Shown here piece by piece: positions 8,487 through 16,840 of a stretch of 64,000 nucleotides of DNA. How positions within the stretch are numbered: the stretch's first letter is position 1; every line of letters begins with the position of its first letter. The DNA lies in the IMG/VR virus record IMGVR_UViG_3300020200_000014, positions 21,059-85,058 of that record, one strand, 5' to 3'. The translations under genes and the position numbers were made by a program. The notes beneath the pieces are model-generated. The model saw only the letters and a program-made list of their open reading frames with translations, had not been told where the DNA came from and made no database searches. Origin of the DNA: a virus.

Positions 8487-9386
8487 ATGCAAACTACTAA
8501 AGTCTTAATTTTTGGCAAAGGATTATTAGCTACTGCGATTCTTAAACTAAATGATTATTTTTTTGCTGATCTAGACCTCACGTATGCCAGTAATACAAAT
8601 GATTTCATAAAAAAACTTTCTCCAGACATAATTATAAATTGTGCGGCTTTAGTAGGTGGCGTTAAGTTAAACTCAGAAAATCAAGAAGAAATGTTTTATG
8701 TTAACAATGTCATTAGTTCAAATGTCATTCACGCTGCTGTAAAAAATAACATTAAAAAAATAATTGCTTTTGGGTCCACTTGTTCTTTCGATGAATCTTT
8801 GGAAGAATTAAATGAAAACAATATTCAATTTGGATTACCTTATTTTAAAAACTATGGCTATGGTTATGCCAAAAGAATGACAGAAATTCATTTAAAGACA
8901 GCTAAAGAACAATATGGGCTAAAATACAATTACTACATTCCCTGCACTCTTTACGGCCCTAATGATAACTTCAACTTGGATAGATGTCATGTAATTCCAG
9001 CATTAATTCATAAGTGCTTTTTAGCCAAAAAAGAAGATAAACCGTTAATAGTTTTTGGAGATAAAAATGTAAAAAGAGAAGTTATGTTCTCTGAGGATTT
9101 CGCTCAAATTATAACAAATACTATAAATGAAGATTTAGAAGCTGTAATGGTTTCTGTAGGTCAAGAAGTTTCTGTAGAAGAATTAGTTTTTTTAATAACT
9201 GATAATTTTAAGTTTACAGGGAAAATTATTTGGGAATCCAGTATCCTGCCAGGTCAATTAAAAAGACCTGTTGCAAATGTAAATAAAATAAAACCTTATA
9301 TTAATTTTAAAATAACTAAATTAGAAGAAGGAATTAAAAAAACAATTAATTGGTTCGAAAATAACTACCCTGGTATAAGAAAATGA
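8487..9386 (+). CDS. GDP-L-fucose synthase-like nucleotide-sugar epimerase/reductase
   Basis: A 299-residue SDR. The N-terminus (KVLIFGKGLLATAI) is a Rossmann loop, GSTCSF carries the catalytic Ser region, YGYAKR is the Tyr-x-x-x-Lys motif, and LYGPNDNF followed by RCHVIPALIHK is typical of the GDP-fucose synthase/GDP-colitose synthase group. Such enzymes epimerise and reduce a 4-keto-6-deoxy hexose bound to a nucleotide. The stop overlaps the start of the next gene (ATGA), beginning an apparent five-gene operon (8487-13118). With the 3-dehydratase-like gene downstream, a GDP-colitose-type or related deoxysugar is a reasonable product, though the substrate is inferred. Confidence 0.8.
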   Translation: MQTTKVLIFGKGLLATAILKLNDYFFADLDLTYASNTNDFIKKLSPDIIINCAALVGGVKLNSENQEEMFYVNNVISSNVIHAAVKNNIKKIIAFGSTCSFDESLEELNENNIQFGLPYFKNYGYGYAKRMTEIHLKTAKEQYGLKYNYYIPCTLYGPNDNFNLDRCHVIPALIHKCFLAKKEDKPLIVFGDKNVKREVMFSEDFAQIITNTINEDLEAVMVSVGQEVSVEELVFLITDNFKFTGKIIWESSILPGQLKRPVANVNKIKPYINFKITKLEEGIKKTINWFENNYPGIRK

Positions 9387-9964
9387 TAAAAGAAGACCTT
9401 GTAGCTTTTGAAGAAGATATAAAAGATTGTTACTCAAAAGGATTAATAAAATATCCAATTCATTTAAGAGGAGGATGTGAGGATCATTTAATAGAAATAT
9501 TTAAGAACATTAAAGAAGAAGATTATGTTTTAAGTACATGGGCATCTCATTTACACGCTCTTTTAAAAGGAATTCCTGCCGACAAAGTAAAACAAAGAAT
9601 ATTAGATGGTTTAAGTATATCATTATGTTTTCCTGAACACAGATTTTTTGCTAGTGGTATAGTTGGCAATTTAATAGGAGTTGCTGTAGGGATTGCTCAG
9701 TCCAGTAAACAACGTGTTTTTGTGTTTTTAGGTGATATGGCAATTATGTCTGGAATAGCACACGAAGCTATGAAATACAGTAAAAATTTTGATTTGCCTA
9801 TTTATTGGATTTGTGAGGATAATGGGGTTAGTGTTTTAACTGATACTAAAAAAACTTGGGGGTGTGAAAAACTTCAGTTAGATTGGGATCATCCTAAGTT
9901 AATTTATTATAATTACATCAATAAATATCCTCACAGTGGAACAGGAGCTAAAGTTGCTTTCTAA
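9383..9964 (+). CDS. Thiamine-diphosphate enzyme, PDH E1 alpha-like subunit
   Basis: A 193-residue protein resembling the alpha subunit of 2-oxoacid dehydrogenase E1 but shorter than the usual 320 or so residues. DYVLSTWASHLHALLKG matches the E1 alpha region with two active-site His, SGIVGNLIGVAVGIA is the conserved core helix, and GDMAIMSG to CEDN spans the ThDP-binding GDGx-Asn motif. The reading frame overlaps the next gene by 29 bases, which encodes the matching beta-like half. In a sugar cluster such pairs may transfer a two-carbon unit to a sugar, as the AviB1/AviB2 pair is thought to do in avilamycin biosynthesis; transketolase-like activity is the alternative. Confidence 0.72.
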   Translation: MIKEDLVAFEEDIKDCYSKGLIKYPIHLRGGCEDHLIEIFKNIKEEDYVLSTWASHLHALLKGIPADKVKQRILDGLSISLCFPEHRFFASGIVGNLIGVAVGIAQSSKQRVFVFLGDMAIMSGIAHEAMKYSKNFDLPIYWICEDNGVSVLTDTKKTWGCEKLQLDWDHPKLIYYNYINKYPHSGTGAKVAF

Positions 9965-10484
9965 TTACTTCGATGAATTGTGTAAATCTATGGAATGGCT
10001 TGCAGATAAAAACACTCATTTCATAGGCCAGGGGGTGAAAGATGGAGGCACATTTATGTCTTCAACTTTCAAGAACATTTCAGAAGAAAAAAAAGTTGAG
10101 TTTCCAGTTGCTGAACAATTTCAATTTGGAATCTCTATTGGATGGGCTATTGCCGGACATATGTGCGTTTCGGTATTTCCAAGACACAATTTTTTATTAC
10201 TTGCAATGTCTGAAATGGTAAATTTATTAGATAATTTTCCAGAACTTACAAAAAGCGATTATATGCCCAAATTAATTATAAGAACTGCGGTGGGTACAAC
10301 AAAACCAATATATCCAGGAGTTCAACATGCAGGAAACTTTACAGAAGCATTCAAAAAATTACTTAAAAATATAAAAATTGTGGAATTAACGGCAGCGGAT
10401 CAAATATTTCCAGCTTATCAGGATGCTTATGAAAGAAATGGGACCACTTTAATTACTGAATTTGGGGATTTATATTATGCATAA
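9936..10484 (+). CDS. Thiamine-diphosphate enzyme, PDH E1 beta/transketolase pyrimidine-binding subunit
   Basis: A 182-residue protein matching the pyrimidine-binding half of E1 beta. The key ThDP-activating Glu lies in EFPVAEQFQFGISIGWAIAG, and IIRTAVGTTKPIYPGVQHAG follows as in E1 beta. The C-terminal transketolase domain is absent, so this is a minimal subunit. The start is uncertain: GTG at 9936, or TTG at 9954, which has AGGAG six bases upstream. It must pair with the 9383 product to build an active site, since each supplies half of the ThDP pocket. Confidence 0.7.
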   Translation: MEQELKLLSNYFDELCKSMEWLADKNTHFIGQGVKDGGTFMSSTFKNISEEKKVEFPVAEQFQFGISIGWAIAGHMCVSVFPRHNFLLLAMSEMVNLLDNFPELTKSDYMPKLIIRTAVGTTKPIYPGVQHAGNFTEAFKKLLKNIKIVELTAADQIFPAYQDAYERNGTTLITEFGDLYYA

Positions 10485-11598
10485 AATTGAATTTGGAGAA
10501 TTTAGAGCTAATGAATTATGCAAAAAAGAAGTAATGGATTGCCTGGAGAAAAATTGGGTATCGATAGGGAATAAAACAAAAGAATTTGAAGAAAAATTTG
10601 CAAAACTTTTTAATTACAAATACTGTTCGGCAGTTAATTCAGGAACAAGCGCTGGAATTGCGGCTTGCATCTCGCTTTATGATATTAAAAATGCCAAAAT
10701 GCATGATGAAGTCATTTGCCCGGCTTTATCTTTCATAGCCACAGCAAATGCAATTAGAGCAGCTTCTTTGACGCCTAAATTTGTTGATGTTGGTTACGAT
10801 ATGAATATCAACACTGATTTGATTGAAGAAGCCATTACAGAAAAAACAAGAGCTATCAAAGCAGTAAGTTTAATAGGTAAACCTCCTAAAATGGATAAAA
10901 TTGCAGAAATAGCCAAAAAATATAATTTAGCGGTAATAATTGATAATTGCGAAGGTACTGGCAACAAATATAAAGGAAGACATTGTTTAGAATATTCTGA
11001 CATTGAAACTTCATCTCATTACGTCGGGCATCTTTTAGTAGGTGCTGAAGGTGGAACTTGTTTAACGAATTGTGAAGAGATAGATAGCTTAATCAAATCC
11101 ATAAGATCACATGGCAGAAGAAGTGGACTTTATTTTGATCATCCTCGTTATGGGCTAAATCTTAAACAATCTGATATTCATTCCGCATTACTTTTAGGTA
11201 CAGTTGATAAATTTTGGGATATTTTCAACAAACGCAAAAAGAACTATTATTTTATAAGAAAAGCATTAGTTGACTTTGAAGATATTGCCTGGTTTACTGA
11301 AGAAGATGAAGGAGATACAAATTGCCCGCATGGATTTAGTATAACTTTAAAACCTAAATATAAAGATAAACTTGGGGACTTAAAAACTCATTTGTATGAA
11401 AGTTCAATTCACTGGAAAAGAAATTTTGGCAGTATCCCTGATCATGGCACTTTTGGCTATATTAATGAAAAAGAAAAGTATCCAGTAGCCACTTATATTG
11501 GTGATTATGGCATTCATGTTGGTTGTCACTATTATTTGTCAGATGATGATTTAATTTATTTGACAGATTCTATTAAGAAATTTTTCGAGAGGTTATAA
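10477..11598 (+). CDS. DegT/ColD/DdhC-type PLP sugar 3-dehydratase (His replaces Lys)
   Basis: A 373-residue member of the DegT/DnrJ/EryC1 fold-type I PLP family. The motif that normally holds the PLP lysine reads DIETSSHYVGHLLVGAEGG; aligned with DIGxFSFYPTKN it has His at the Lys position, as in GDP-4-keto-6-deoxymannose 3-dehydratase (ColD) and the CDP-sugar 3-dehydrase E1 (DdhC/AscC), which have AHH there. DNCEGTG also fits that subgroup. So it is more likely a C-3 dehydratase for a 3,6-dideoxy sugar than an aminotransferase. The start is the ATG at 10477, overlapping the stop of the E1 beta gene. The next gene overlaps it by TAATG. Confidence 0.8.
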   Translation: MHKIEFGEFRANELCKKEVMDCLEKNWVSIGNKTKEFEEKFAKLFNYKYCSAVNSGTSAGIAACISLYDIKNAKMHDEVICPALSFIATANAIRAASLTPKFVDVGYDMNINTDLIEEAITEKTRAIKAVSLIGKPPKMDKIAEIAKKYNLAVIIDNCEGTGNKYKGRHCLEYSDIETSSHYVGHLLVGAEGGTCLTNCEEIDSLIKSIRSHGRRSGLYFDHPRYGLNLKQSDIHSALLLGTVDKFWDIFNKRKKNYYFIRKALVDFEDIAWFTEEDEGDTNCPHGFSITLKPKYKDKLGDLKTHLYESSIHWKRNFGSIPDHGTFGYINEKEKYPVATYIGDYGIHVGCHYYLSDDDLIYLTDSIKKFFERL

Positions 11599-13118
11599 TG
11601 CAATTAGACATCTTATTTATTCATTCAAATGCTTCGGAAGAAATATATCAAGGTCTTAGCAAAGAACATTCTGGAATTGAAACACCAATTTGGGCAGGCA
11701 TGCTAGCTCAGCATTGTCGCATGAAAGGCTATGGAGTGCAAATTCTCGATTGTGAAGCAGAAAGATTAAACTATAAAGAAGCTACTAACTTGATTGTAGA
11801 AGCTAATCCAAGAATTGCTTGTTTTGTGGTTTATGGGCAGCAACCTTCGGCGTCAAGTCAAAATATGAAAGGTGCAATTGCACTAGCCCAAGAACTTAAA
11901 AAAATTAGCCATATAAAAATACTATTTGTTGGCGGTCATGTTTCTGCATTACCATATGAAGTTTTACAAGAAGATTGTGTTGACTTGATATGCCAAAATG
12001 AAGGAATCAAAACGATAAGTAATTTGTTAATGTGTGATAACTTTAATGACACTTCTTTGCTGGAAAAAATAAAAGGACTAGGATTTAAATATAATGATGG
12101 CAAAACAACATATCATTTAAACCAAATTGATCCAATAATTCCACAAGACAAATTGCAAGAAGAACTACCAGGCATAGCATGGGACTTATTACCTTCTCCA
12201 ACAAAATACCGCACAGCAGGATGGCATTCTTGGCCTAATAATTCTATAAAAAGTCCTTTTGCATCGATTTATACTAGTCTTGGCTGTCCATTTAAATGCT
12301 TATTTTGCATGATAAACATAATTAATCGTGAAGATAATAGCCCTGACGCTACAAGCAATAAAAGCGCCAATTTCCGATATTGGGAACCAGAGTTTACAAT
12401 TAATAAATTAGATAAACTTGCAAATATGGGTATCAGGAACCTTAAAATTGCTGATGAAATGTTTATTCTTAGGGAACAACATTTTATGAAGTTGTGTGAA
12501 TTAATCAGTGAAAGAAAATACAATTTTAACATATGGTGTTATGGAAGAGTCGATTGCACTAAGCTAAAATATCTAGAAGCATTAAAGAAAGCTGGAGTTA
12601 ACTGGATTGCTCTTGGAATTGAAAGTCCTAATCAAACAGTAAGAAAAGATGTAATTAAAGGCGGTTATAAAGAAGTTAAAATAAAGGACGTTGTAAATGA
12701 AATTCGAAATGCAGGTATAAATGTTTGTGCAAATTATATTTTTGGCTTGCCAGAAGATAATTTGCAAACTATGCAAGAAACACTAGATTTTGCAATGGAT
12801 TTAAATACAGAAAATGCTAATTTTTATGCCACACAAGCTTACCCTGGAAGTCCTTTGTACTATCAAGCTAAAACAAATGGATGGAAGTTACCAGATAAAT
12901 ATGAAGGATATAGCCAACATTCTTATTGGACGCAGAATCTCCCAAGCAAGTATCTATCAGCCGCAGAGATATTAAAGTTTAGGGATCAAGCTTGGATTAA
13001 ATATTTCACCAATATAACTTATCTAAATATGTTAGAAAAAAAATTTGGTATCGCAGCAAGAAATGATGTGGAAAATTCTACAAAAATAAATCTTAAAAGA
13101 AAAATATTAAACGATTAA
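11598..13118 (+). CDS. B12-binding-domain radical SAM protein
   Basis: A 506-residue protein. The first 150 or so residues resemble the Rossmann-like cobalamin-binding domain of class B radical SAM enzymes (ETPIWAGMLAQHC, LFVGGHVSALP). The radical SAM cluster motif is GCPFKCLFC (CxxxCxxC, about residues 233-240), followed by NIWCYGRVD, ALGIESP and NYIFGLPEDN as in the Elp3/MiaB SAM fold. Family members carry out methylations, ring contractions and other radical reactions, often on sugars or antibiotics. Translation is coupled to the dehydratase gene (TAATG), so it may modify the same sugar, for example by C-methylation. Confidence 0.83.
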   Translation: MQLDILFIHSNASEEIYQGLSKEHSGIETPIWAGMLAQHCRMKGYGVQILDCEAERLNYKEATNLIVEANPRIACFVVYGQQPSASSQNMKGAIALAQELKKISHIKILFVGGHVSALPYEVLQEDCVDLICQNEGIKTISNLLMCDNFNDTSLLEKIKGLGFKYNDGKTTYHLNQIDPIIPQDKLQEELPGIAWDLLPSPTKYRTAGWHSWPNNSIKSPFASIYTSLGCPFKCLFCMINIINREDNSPDATSNKSANFRYWEPEFTINKLDKLANMGIRNLKIADEMFILREQHFMKLCELISERKYNFNIWCYGRVDCTKLKYLEALKKAGVNWIALGIESPNQTVRKDVIKGGYKEVKIKDVVNEIRNAGINVCANYIFGLPEDNLQTMQETLDFAMDLNTENANFYATQAYPGSPLYYQAKTNGWKLPDKYEGYSQHSYWTQNLPSKYLSAAEILKFRDQAWIKYFTNITYLNMLEKKFGIAARNDVENSTKINLKRKILND

Positions 13119-13840
13119 AGAAAGGATATTTCTTGAAATGAATCAGATTTCCTAATTTCCTTGTTTAGCAATTCAGTATAATGTTGAATATTTATAGTTG
13201 GATAATTGCTAATAGCAGCTACATATAAATTTATTTTATCTTTTTTTCTCAATCCGCTATGATAAGAAACATGCTGAATCATTATTTCAGACAAATCACA
13301 CACTCGATCTATCGCACTATAAATTTTAAATAATTCTATATCTGCTGACCATGCTGCAAATTGTGGAGGTATTGCGAATCCTAATGCATCTGCCCCTTTT
13401 CTAGATATTAAAGGAAAACAACTGTAATTTAGCCCACCTGCTCTTATTAATAAAGTATCACTTATAAATCCATAAACTATACCATCTGGTTTATCTGAAA
13501 GATACTTTTCTAATTTTTCAAAAGCAATTTGGTCCCATTTTGGGGTTTTAAATAAAGTGTCATCATTACATATGATAGAATACTTTCCTGTAGCAAAGTG
13601 TACATGAAGCCAATTTAAGTAATCCCTATTTAACATAGTCGTTCTAGGTCTACTATAAATTCTAACGAATGAATACTCCTTAATTTTTTCTTTAAAATTT
13701 TGGGATACAACATCATCATCATCGATTGCTACTAATAGCTCAACATTATTTAGATCGTCAGTAGTCTCTTGCACACTTTTAATTAAATTGTACAATAATT
13801 CTGTTCTTTCTCTACTTGCCAATACAATTGAGAAATTCAT
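13115..13840 (-). CDS. GT-A fold (GT2-like) glycosyltransferase
   Basis: A 241-residue protein starting MNFSIVLASRERTELL, with VELLVAIDDDD in the second strand and a DxD-like SIICNDDTLF site near residue 90. It is a paralogue of the 5684-6367 transferase with the same layout, including a GADALGFAIPPQFAAWSAD segment in place of GARKLGWTMPPYFPAWGAD. It converges on the radical SAM gene with a 4-base overlap. The two transferases bracket the sugar-synthesis operon and are the likely users of its activated sugar. Confidence 0.75.
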   Translation of the reverse strand: MNFSIVLASRERTELLYNLIKSVQETTDDLNNVELLVAIDDDDVVSQNFKEKIKEYSFVRIYSRPRTTMLNRDYLNWLHVHFATGKYSIICNDDTLFKTPKWDQIAFEKLEKYLSDKPDGIVYGFISDTLLIRAGGLNYSCFPLISRKGADALGFAIPPQFAAWSADIELFKIYSAIDRVCDLSEIMIQHVSYHSGLRKKDKINLYVAAISNYPTINIQHYTELLNKEIRKSDSFQEISFL

Positions 13841-13953
13841 TTACATATATATTCAATATGAATATCGTTATTTTAACCGAAAAATGGTGATTTAAATGAA
13901 AATTTAGGAGACACAAGTTCTCACGCTAATATAATCGGATCAGTTAATTATTC

Positions 13954-14022
13954 TCAATTAGCAAGTCCTTTTTCTTTTTGATGTTTCAATAACCAATCTA
14001 TTTGTTTCTCTCTAATTCTTGG
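13954..14022 (-). pseudogene. C-terminal gene remnant
   Basis: On the minus strand a 22-codon stretch ending at a TGA (13954-13956) reads as plausible protein (REKQIDWLLKHQKEKGLAN). Upstream of it the frame runs into the unrelated epimerase remnant. It looks like the last residues of a lost gene. It is too short to assign. Confidence 0.3.
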
Positions 14023-14450
14023 AAAATATAGATGTATCTAAAATAAGCAAATACGGTCTAAGCAAATACATCGCAGAATGCATAGTAAAAAACAGGTGTA
14101 AAAATTGGAACATCCTAAGGTTAAATGGCCCCATAGGTCCAAGAATGAAAAAAGGACCAATTTTTGATATATTAAATAACAAAAAACTATGGGTATCTGG
14201 TGAAAGTAAGATGCAATTTATACATGCAAAATTTATAATGAAATTTATAAATTTACTTATAGAAAAAGATATTAAGAATGAAATTTTTAATATAACTGGT
14301 TTTCCCCATGTAAAATTAATTGATTTATTCCCAAATATAGCTTACCCTCAATTGCCTGTGGTAAATCAAAATATTTCTGTAAAAAAAGCTAATTTAATTA
14401 TGCAAATGCCATCTTCAGAGGAATCTATAAAGGAAATTTTATGCAATTAA
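14019..14450 (+). pseudogene. C-terminal fragment of an NAD-dependent sugar epimerase
   Basis: The 143-codon frame has only a TTG start and begins about where an extended SDR would have its active site (SKYGLSKYIAE contains the Tyr-x-x-x-Lys). It continues with NILRLNGPIGPR and a C-terminal NITGFPHVKL element. The N-terminal Rossmann domain of about 130 residues is absent upstream, so cofactor binding is impossible as it stands. I read it as the remnant of an epimerase gene cut by a deletion or recombination, in a scar with other gene pieces. Confidence 0.65.
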
Positions 14451-14536
14451 ATTTAGGATGTGGAACCAAAAAATGCCGCTGTTGGATGTGTTCCTACATA
14501 ACCACTCCTAGGAACAGCAAAAACCCATTGGTCTAG
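14441..14536 (+). pseudogene. N-terminal fragment of a SAM methyltransferase
   Basis: An ATG overlapping the end of the epimerase fragment opens a 31-codon frame beginning MQLNLGCGTKK. That is the first strand and glycine loop of small sugar-cluster methyltransferases (LNLGCGxKxxxGW). Homology ends abruptly after about 11 residues and a stop follows at 14534. It looks like the start of a methyltransferase gene joined to unrelated sequence. Confidence 0.5.
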
Positions 14537-14589
14537 GATAACATAATTTTATCCGCTTCTTTATAGATATGATCATAAAAAGTATTCAT
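14453..14589 (-). pseudogene. Frameshifted remnant downstream of the 14591 gene
   Basis: An ATG at 14589 two bases after the preceding stop starts MNTFYDHIYKEADKIMLS and then hits a stop. Shifting frame by one base near 14540 gives a plausible continuation (LDQWVFAVPRSGYVGTHPT) up to a TAA at 14453. It seems to be a short gene or gene end with one frame error, overlapping the methyltransferase fragment on the other strand. No family is recognised. Confidence 0.35.
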
Positions 14590-14590
14590 A

Positions 14591-14989
14591 TTACCAGCTA
14601 ATATCCCAACCTTTAAAATCTTCAGCAAGACAATCAATTTTGTAATCTTTTCGGCCACCAACAATTTCTTGAATTTTGTTCTTTGCTGTACATCTAAGCC
14701 CATTTAAACCATGACTTAATTCTAAATTATTACCATCCTTAATGCCCTTCCTGTAATTTGCTTCATTATACCAAATATGGGAATTCATTTGAGCAACAAC
14801 TATTATAGCTCTTATTGTATTAGCATCTAACATAACATTACTCTCATCAATTATTTGTTGTATATCATGCAATACATCCTGAATTTCTTGAGCATACTGC
14901 TGTTTATGTTCTGGTATTTTACATTCTTTAAGTTGAATAATACTAAGTCTATCTATCAGTTCAGACAAGGTAGGCAAATATTTCCTCAT
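14591..14989 (-). CDS. Conserved-looking helical protein beside the GT9 gene
   Basis: A 132-residue protein: KYLPTLSELIDRLSIIQLKE, a long charged helix, NSHIWYNEANYRKG and LSHGLNGLRCTAKNKI. The pattern is of a helical bundle with conserved polar residues (SELIDRLSI, HGLNG), but I cannot name a family. Its start overlaps the stop of the GT9-like gene by ATGA, so the two are coupled and probably act in the same glycan step. Confidence 0.65.
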   Translation of the reverse strand: MRKYLPTLSELIDRLSIIQLKECKIPEHKQQYAQEIQDVLHDIQQIIDESNVMLDANTIRAIIVVAQMNSHIWYNEANYRKGIKDGNNLELSHGLNGLRCTAKNKIQEIVGGRKDYKIDCLAEDFKGWDISW

Positions 14990-15897
14990 TTTAATCCTTT
15001 TAAGAATGTCTCTAAATTCTCAAGCTCAGCTGCAAAATTGCCATCTCCATCTTGGTAATTAATCCAAGTTCCCTGTTTTTTCATTTCTGCAAATATATTC
15101 TCTTCACCGCCATCTTCGCCTTCATATAAACATCTCTGCCAAGCAGGTGCTACCAAAAACACAGGAACATTAAATTTTGTAGCCAAAGAACAGTAACATG
15201 ATATTGTTCCAATCATAGCCCTAGCATGAGAAACAACATCACAATGCAATCTTACTGAATATTTATCCAGCAAATTATAAACATTTAACCTATCATATGA
15301 AAAAACTTCCTGTATTTCCTTATAATGTCCAACCTCATGTCTTTTTGAATTTCCTCCTAATAAAACCACGTTAAAACCAGCATCAACAATTAAATCAACT
15401 AGTCTATAAAAACCATCATATCCAATCTTGTCAAACCATCTACGTTCATCATCTCCAGCAAATAAGTGCAATCCTACATACGGTTGTGAAATTTCTACCA
15501 ATTTCTCTTCAGGAGATAAGAAAAATTGCATTCTCTTTTGCTCTAAAGTAGCTTTTAATTCAGGTAATTCATTCAAATAAGGCAATCCTAAAGATCGTCT
15601 TTCTAAAAAACTTTCACTATATTCAGTCCAACTATAGTTAGAAATTTCATCAAAATAAGGATTGTACTTAAACAATTCATGAGTATGATTGCAAGTTGTA
15701 CAAATAACGGCACGAACTTTAACAAAAGGATATTTTTCTTTCAAAGAAATTACATAAGGACATTCATTTTGCCAAGTGTATTTTAACCAATTACAAGCAG
15801 TTCTAGAAAGAGGTTTAGAAAAAGGAGCAGAATAACAAATAGATATGTCGCCTAACCCGGCTCTAAATGCAATATTGATTTTTTCAGGAATAATCAT
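14986..15897 (-). CDS. GT9-like (ADP-heptose:LPS heptosyltransferase fold) glycosyltransferase
   Basis: A 303-residue protein of GT-B type. It starts INIAFRAGLGDISICYSAP, equivalent to the GxGD loop of heptosyltransferases. PYVGLHLFAGDDERRW and FNVVLLGGNSKRHE correspond to the C-terminal Rossmann nucleotide-sugar site, and AMIGTISCYCSLATKFNVPVFLVAP to the conserved GxxSxxxHLAAAxxxP region. It is probably cytoplasmic and acts on a glycan under construction. A second GT9-type domain occurs at 59248-60453. Confidence 0.72.
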   Translation of the reverse strand: MIIPEKINIAFRAGLGDISICYSAPFSKPLSRTACNWLKYTWQNECPYVISLKEKYPFVKVRAVICTTCNHTHELFKYNPYFDEISNYSWTEYSESFLERRSLGLPYLNELPELKATLEQKRMQFFLSPEEKLVEISQPYVGLHLFAGDDERRWFDKIGYDGFYRLVDLIVDAGFNVVLLGGNSKRHEVGHYKEIQEVFSYDRLNVYNLLDKYSVRLHCDVVSHARAMIGTISCYCSLATKFNVPVFLVAPAWQRCLYEGEDGGEENIFAEMKKQGTWINYQDGDGNFAAELENLETFLKGLK

Positions 15898-15898
15898 T

Positions 15899-16507
15899 TT
15901 ACACTAAACCAAATAATTTCTTAGCTGCTGCTTCTATTTCTTGTGGATTTGGATTTACTGAAATTGACTGCCCATTAAAGCGATTACGAACAAAAATATA
16001 CCTCTTATCCTTACTAGGTGTTATTGATAAAGAACCATTTTTAATTCCCAATTTATTTTCTAATGTGCTAACGCTAAATGTATTTTGTCCCTGTAATTGT
16101 TGAACCTTTTGCATTACTGATGTCCACATAGCTCCGTTTTGATTAAAACCTTGTAAAACGATTTCAGGTTTTTCACCATTTATAATTCTTTGAGCATATT
16201 CGGTTATTTTACGACCCTTCATATCATGAAAAGCACCAGTCATGCCTTGAAATGCTGCATTTATATCTGCTGCTGTTTGGTTCTCCATGGGAATATCTCC
16301 AGCGGCTTTCAGTGCATCCATACCAACATTCCCCAATCCTTTTCCAACAGGTTCATTACGATTTTTCCATACAGAGCCTGCTACTTTAAAAGGAAGCTGT
16401 AAGGCTTGTTTGCCTGCATTTAATACCCCGCCCGCAGCACCAATATATTGTTTACCTATGAAATCTTGCAGACCTTCTTCTTGCAGCCATTCGTTAAATG
16501 TCTTCAT
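15899..16507 (-). CDS. Protein with capsid-targeting-like N-terminal tag
   Basis: I start at the ATG at 16507 (about 202 residues). It gives MKTFNEWLQEEGLQDFIG, nearly the tag seen on other genes in this window and close to the T4 internal-protein start MKTYQEFIAEA. LQE followed by E is a possible prohead-protease site. The body has a Gly/Ala-rich helix (YIGAAGGVLNAGKQAL) and a C-terminal beta-rich domain (RYIFVRNRFNGQSISV). It is most simply read as an internal head protein. The start lies inside the neighbouring metallopeptidase-like gene (13-base overlap). Confidence 0.65.
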   Translation of the reverse strand: MKTFNEWLQEEGLQDFIGKQYIGAAGGVLNAGKQALQLPFKVAGSVWKNRNEPVGKGLGNVGMDALKAAGDIPMENQTAADINAAFQGMTGAFHDMKGRKITEYAQRIINGEKPEIVLQGFNQNGAMWTSVMQKVQQLQGQNTFSVSTLENKLGIKNGSLSITPSKDKRYIFVRNRFNGQSISVNPNPQEIEAAAKKLFGLV

Positions 16508-16778
16508 GTTTATAAGCCTCTTTCTCAAAACTAATATTTCTATAAGCTTCATCAAAATTCCAGTATTTAATGAAGTTTCGCATAAATTCGCAGATGTACT
16601 GTATATAGAATCTTGTGTTGCCAATATTATTTCTTTGGGCTATATGAATTTCTTCGTGTTTTATAGTTTCTGGATCAACTTCGTTTTTAGGGTATTTAAA
16701 GTAAGTATTCCAGGGTAGAGAGATAGCGTCAAAATTTTTAAGAATTGGCAATTTGAATATCCAATGATTAAACTTCAT
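16494..16778 (-). CDS. Small HExxH metallopeptidase-like protein
   Basis: A 94-residue protein with ETIKHEEIHIAQ around residue 40: HEEIH fits the zincin HExxH motif. A downstream acidic residue in FEKEAYKHE is a candidate third ligand. It is very small for a complete peptidase and resembles minimal zincin-like domains. It overlaps the tagged protein gene by 14 bases, so translation may be coupled. Substrate unknown. Confidence 0.6.
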   Translation of the reverse strand: MKFNHWIFKLPILKNFDAISLPWNTYFKYPKNEVDPETIKHEEIHIAQRNNIGNTRFYIQYICEFMRNFIKYWNFDEAYRNISFEKEAYKHEDI

Positions 16779-16840
16779 AATGGTATGTAGTTTTAAATAA
16801 AAATATTATATTTGAATACTATATAAAATAGTATTTGGAT

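Noticed and set aside
16190-16718. Plus-strand frames across the tagged gene and metallopeptidase
   Set aside because: They are shadows of two minus-strand genes with recognisable motifs.
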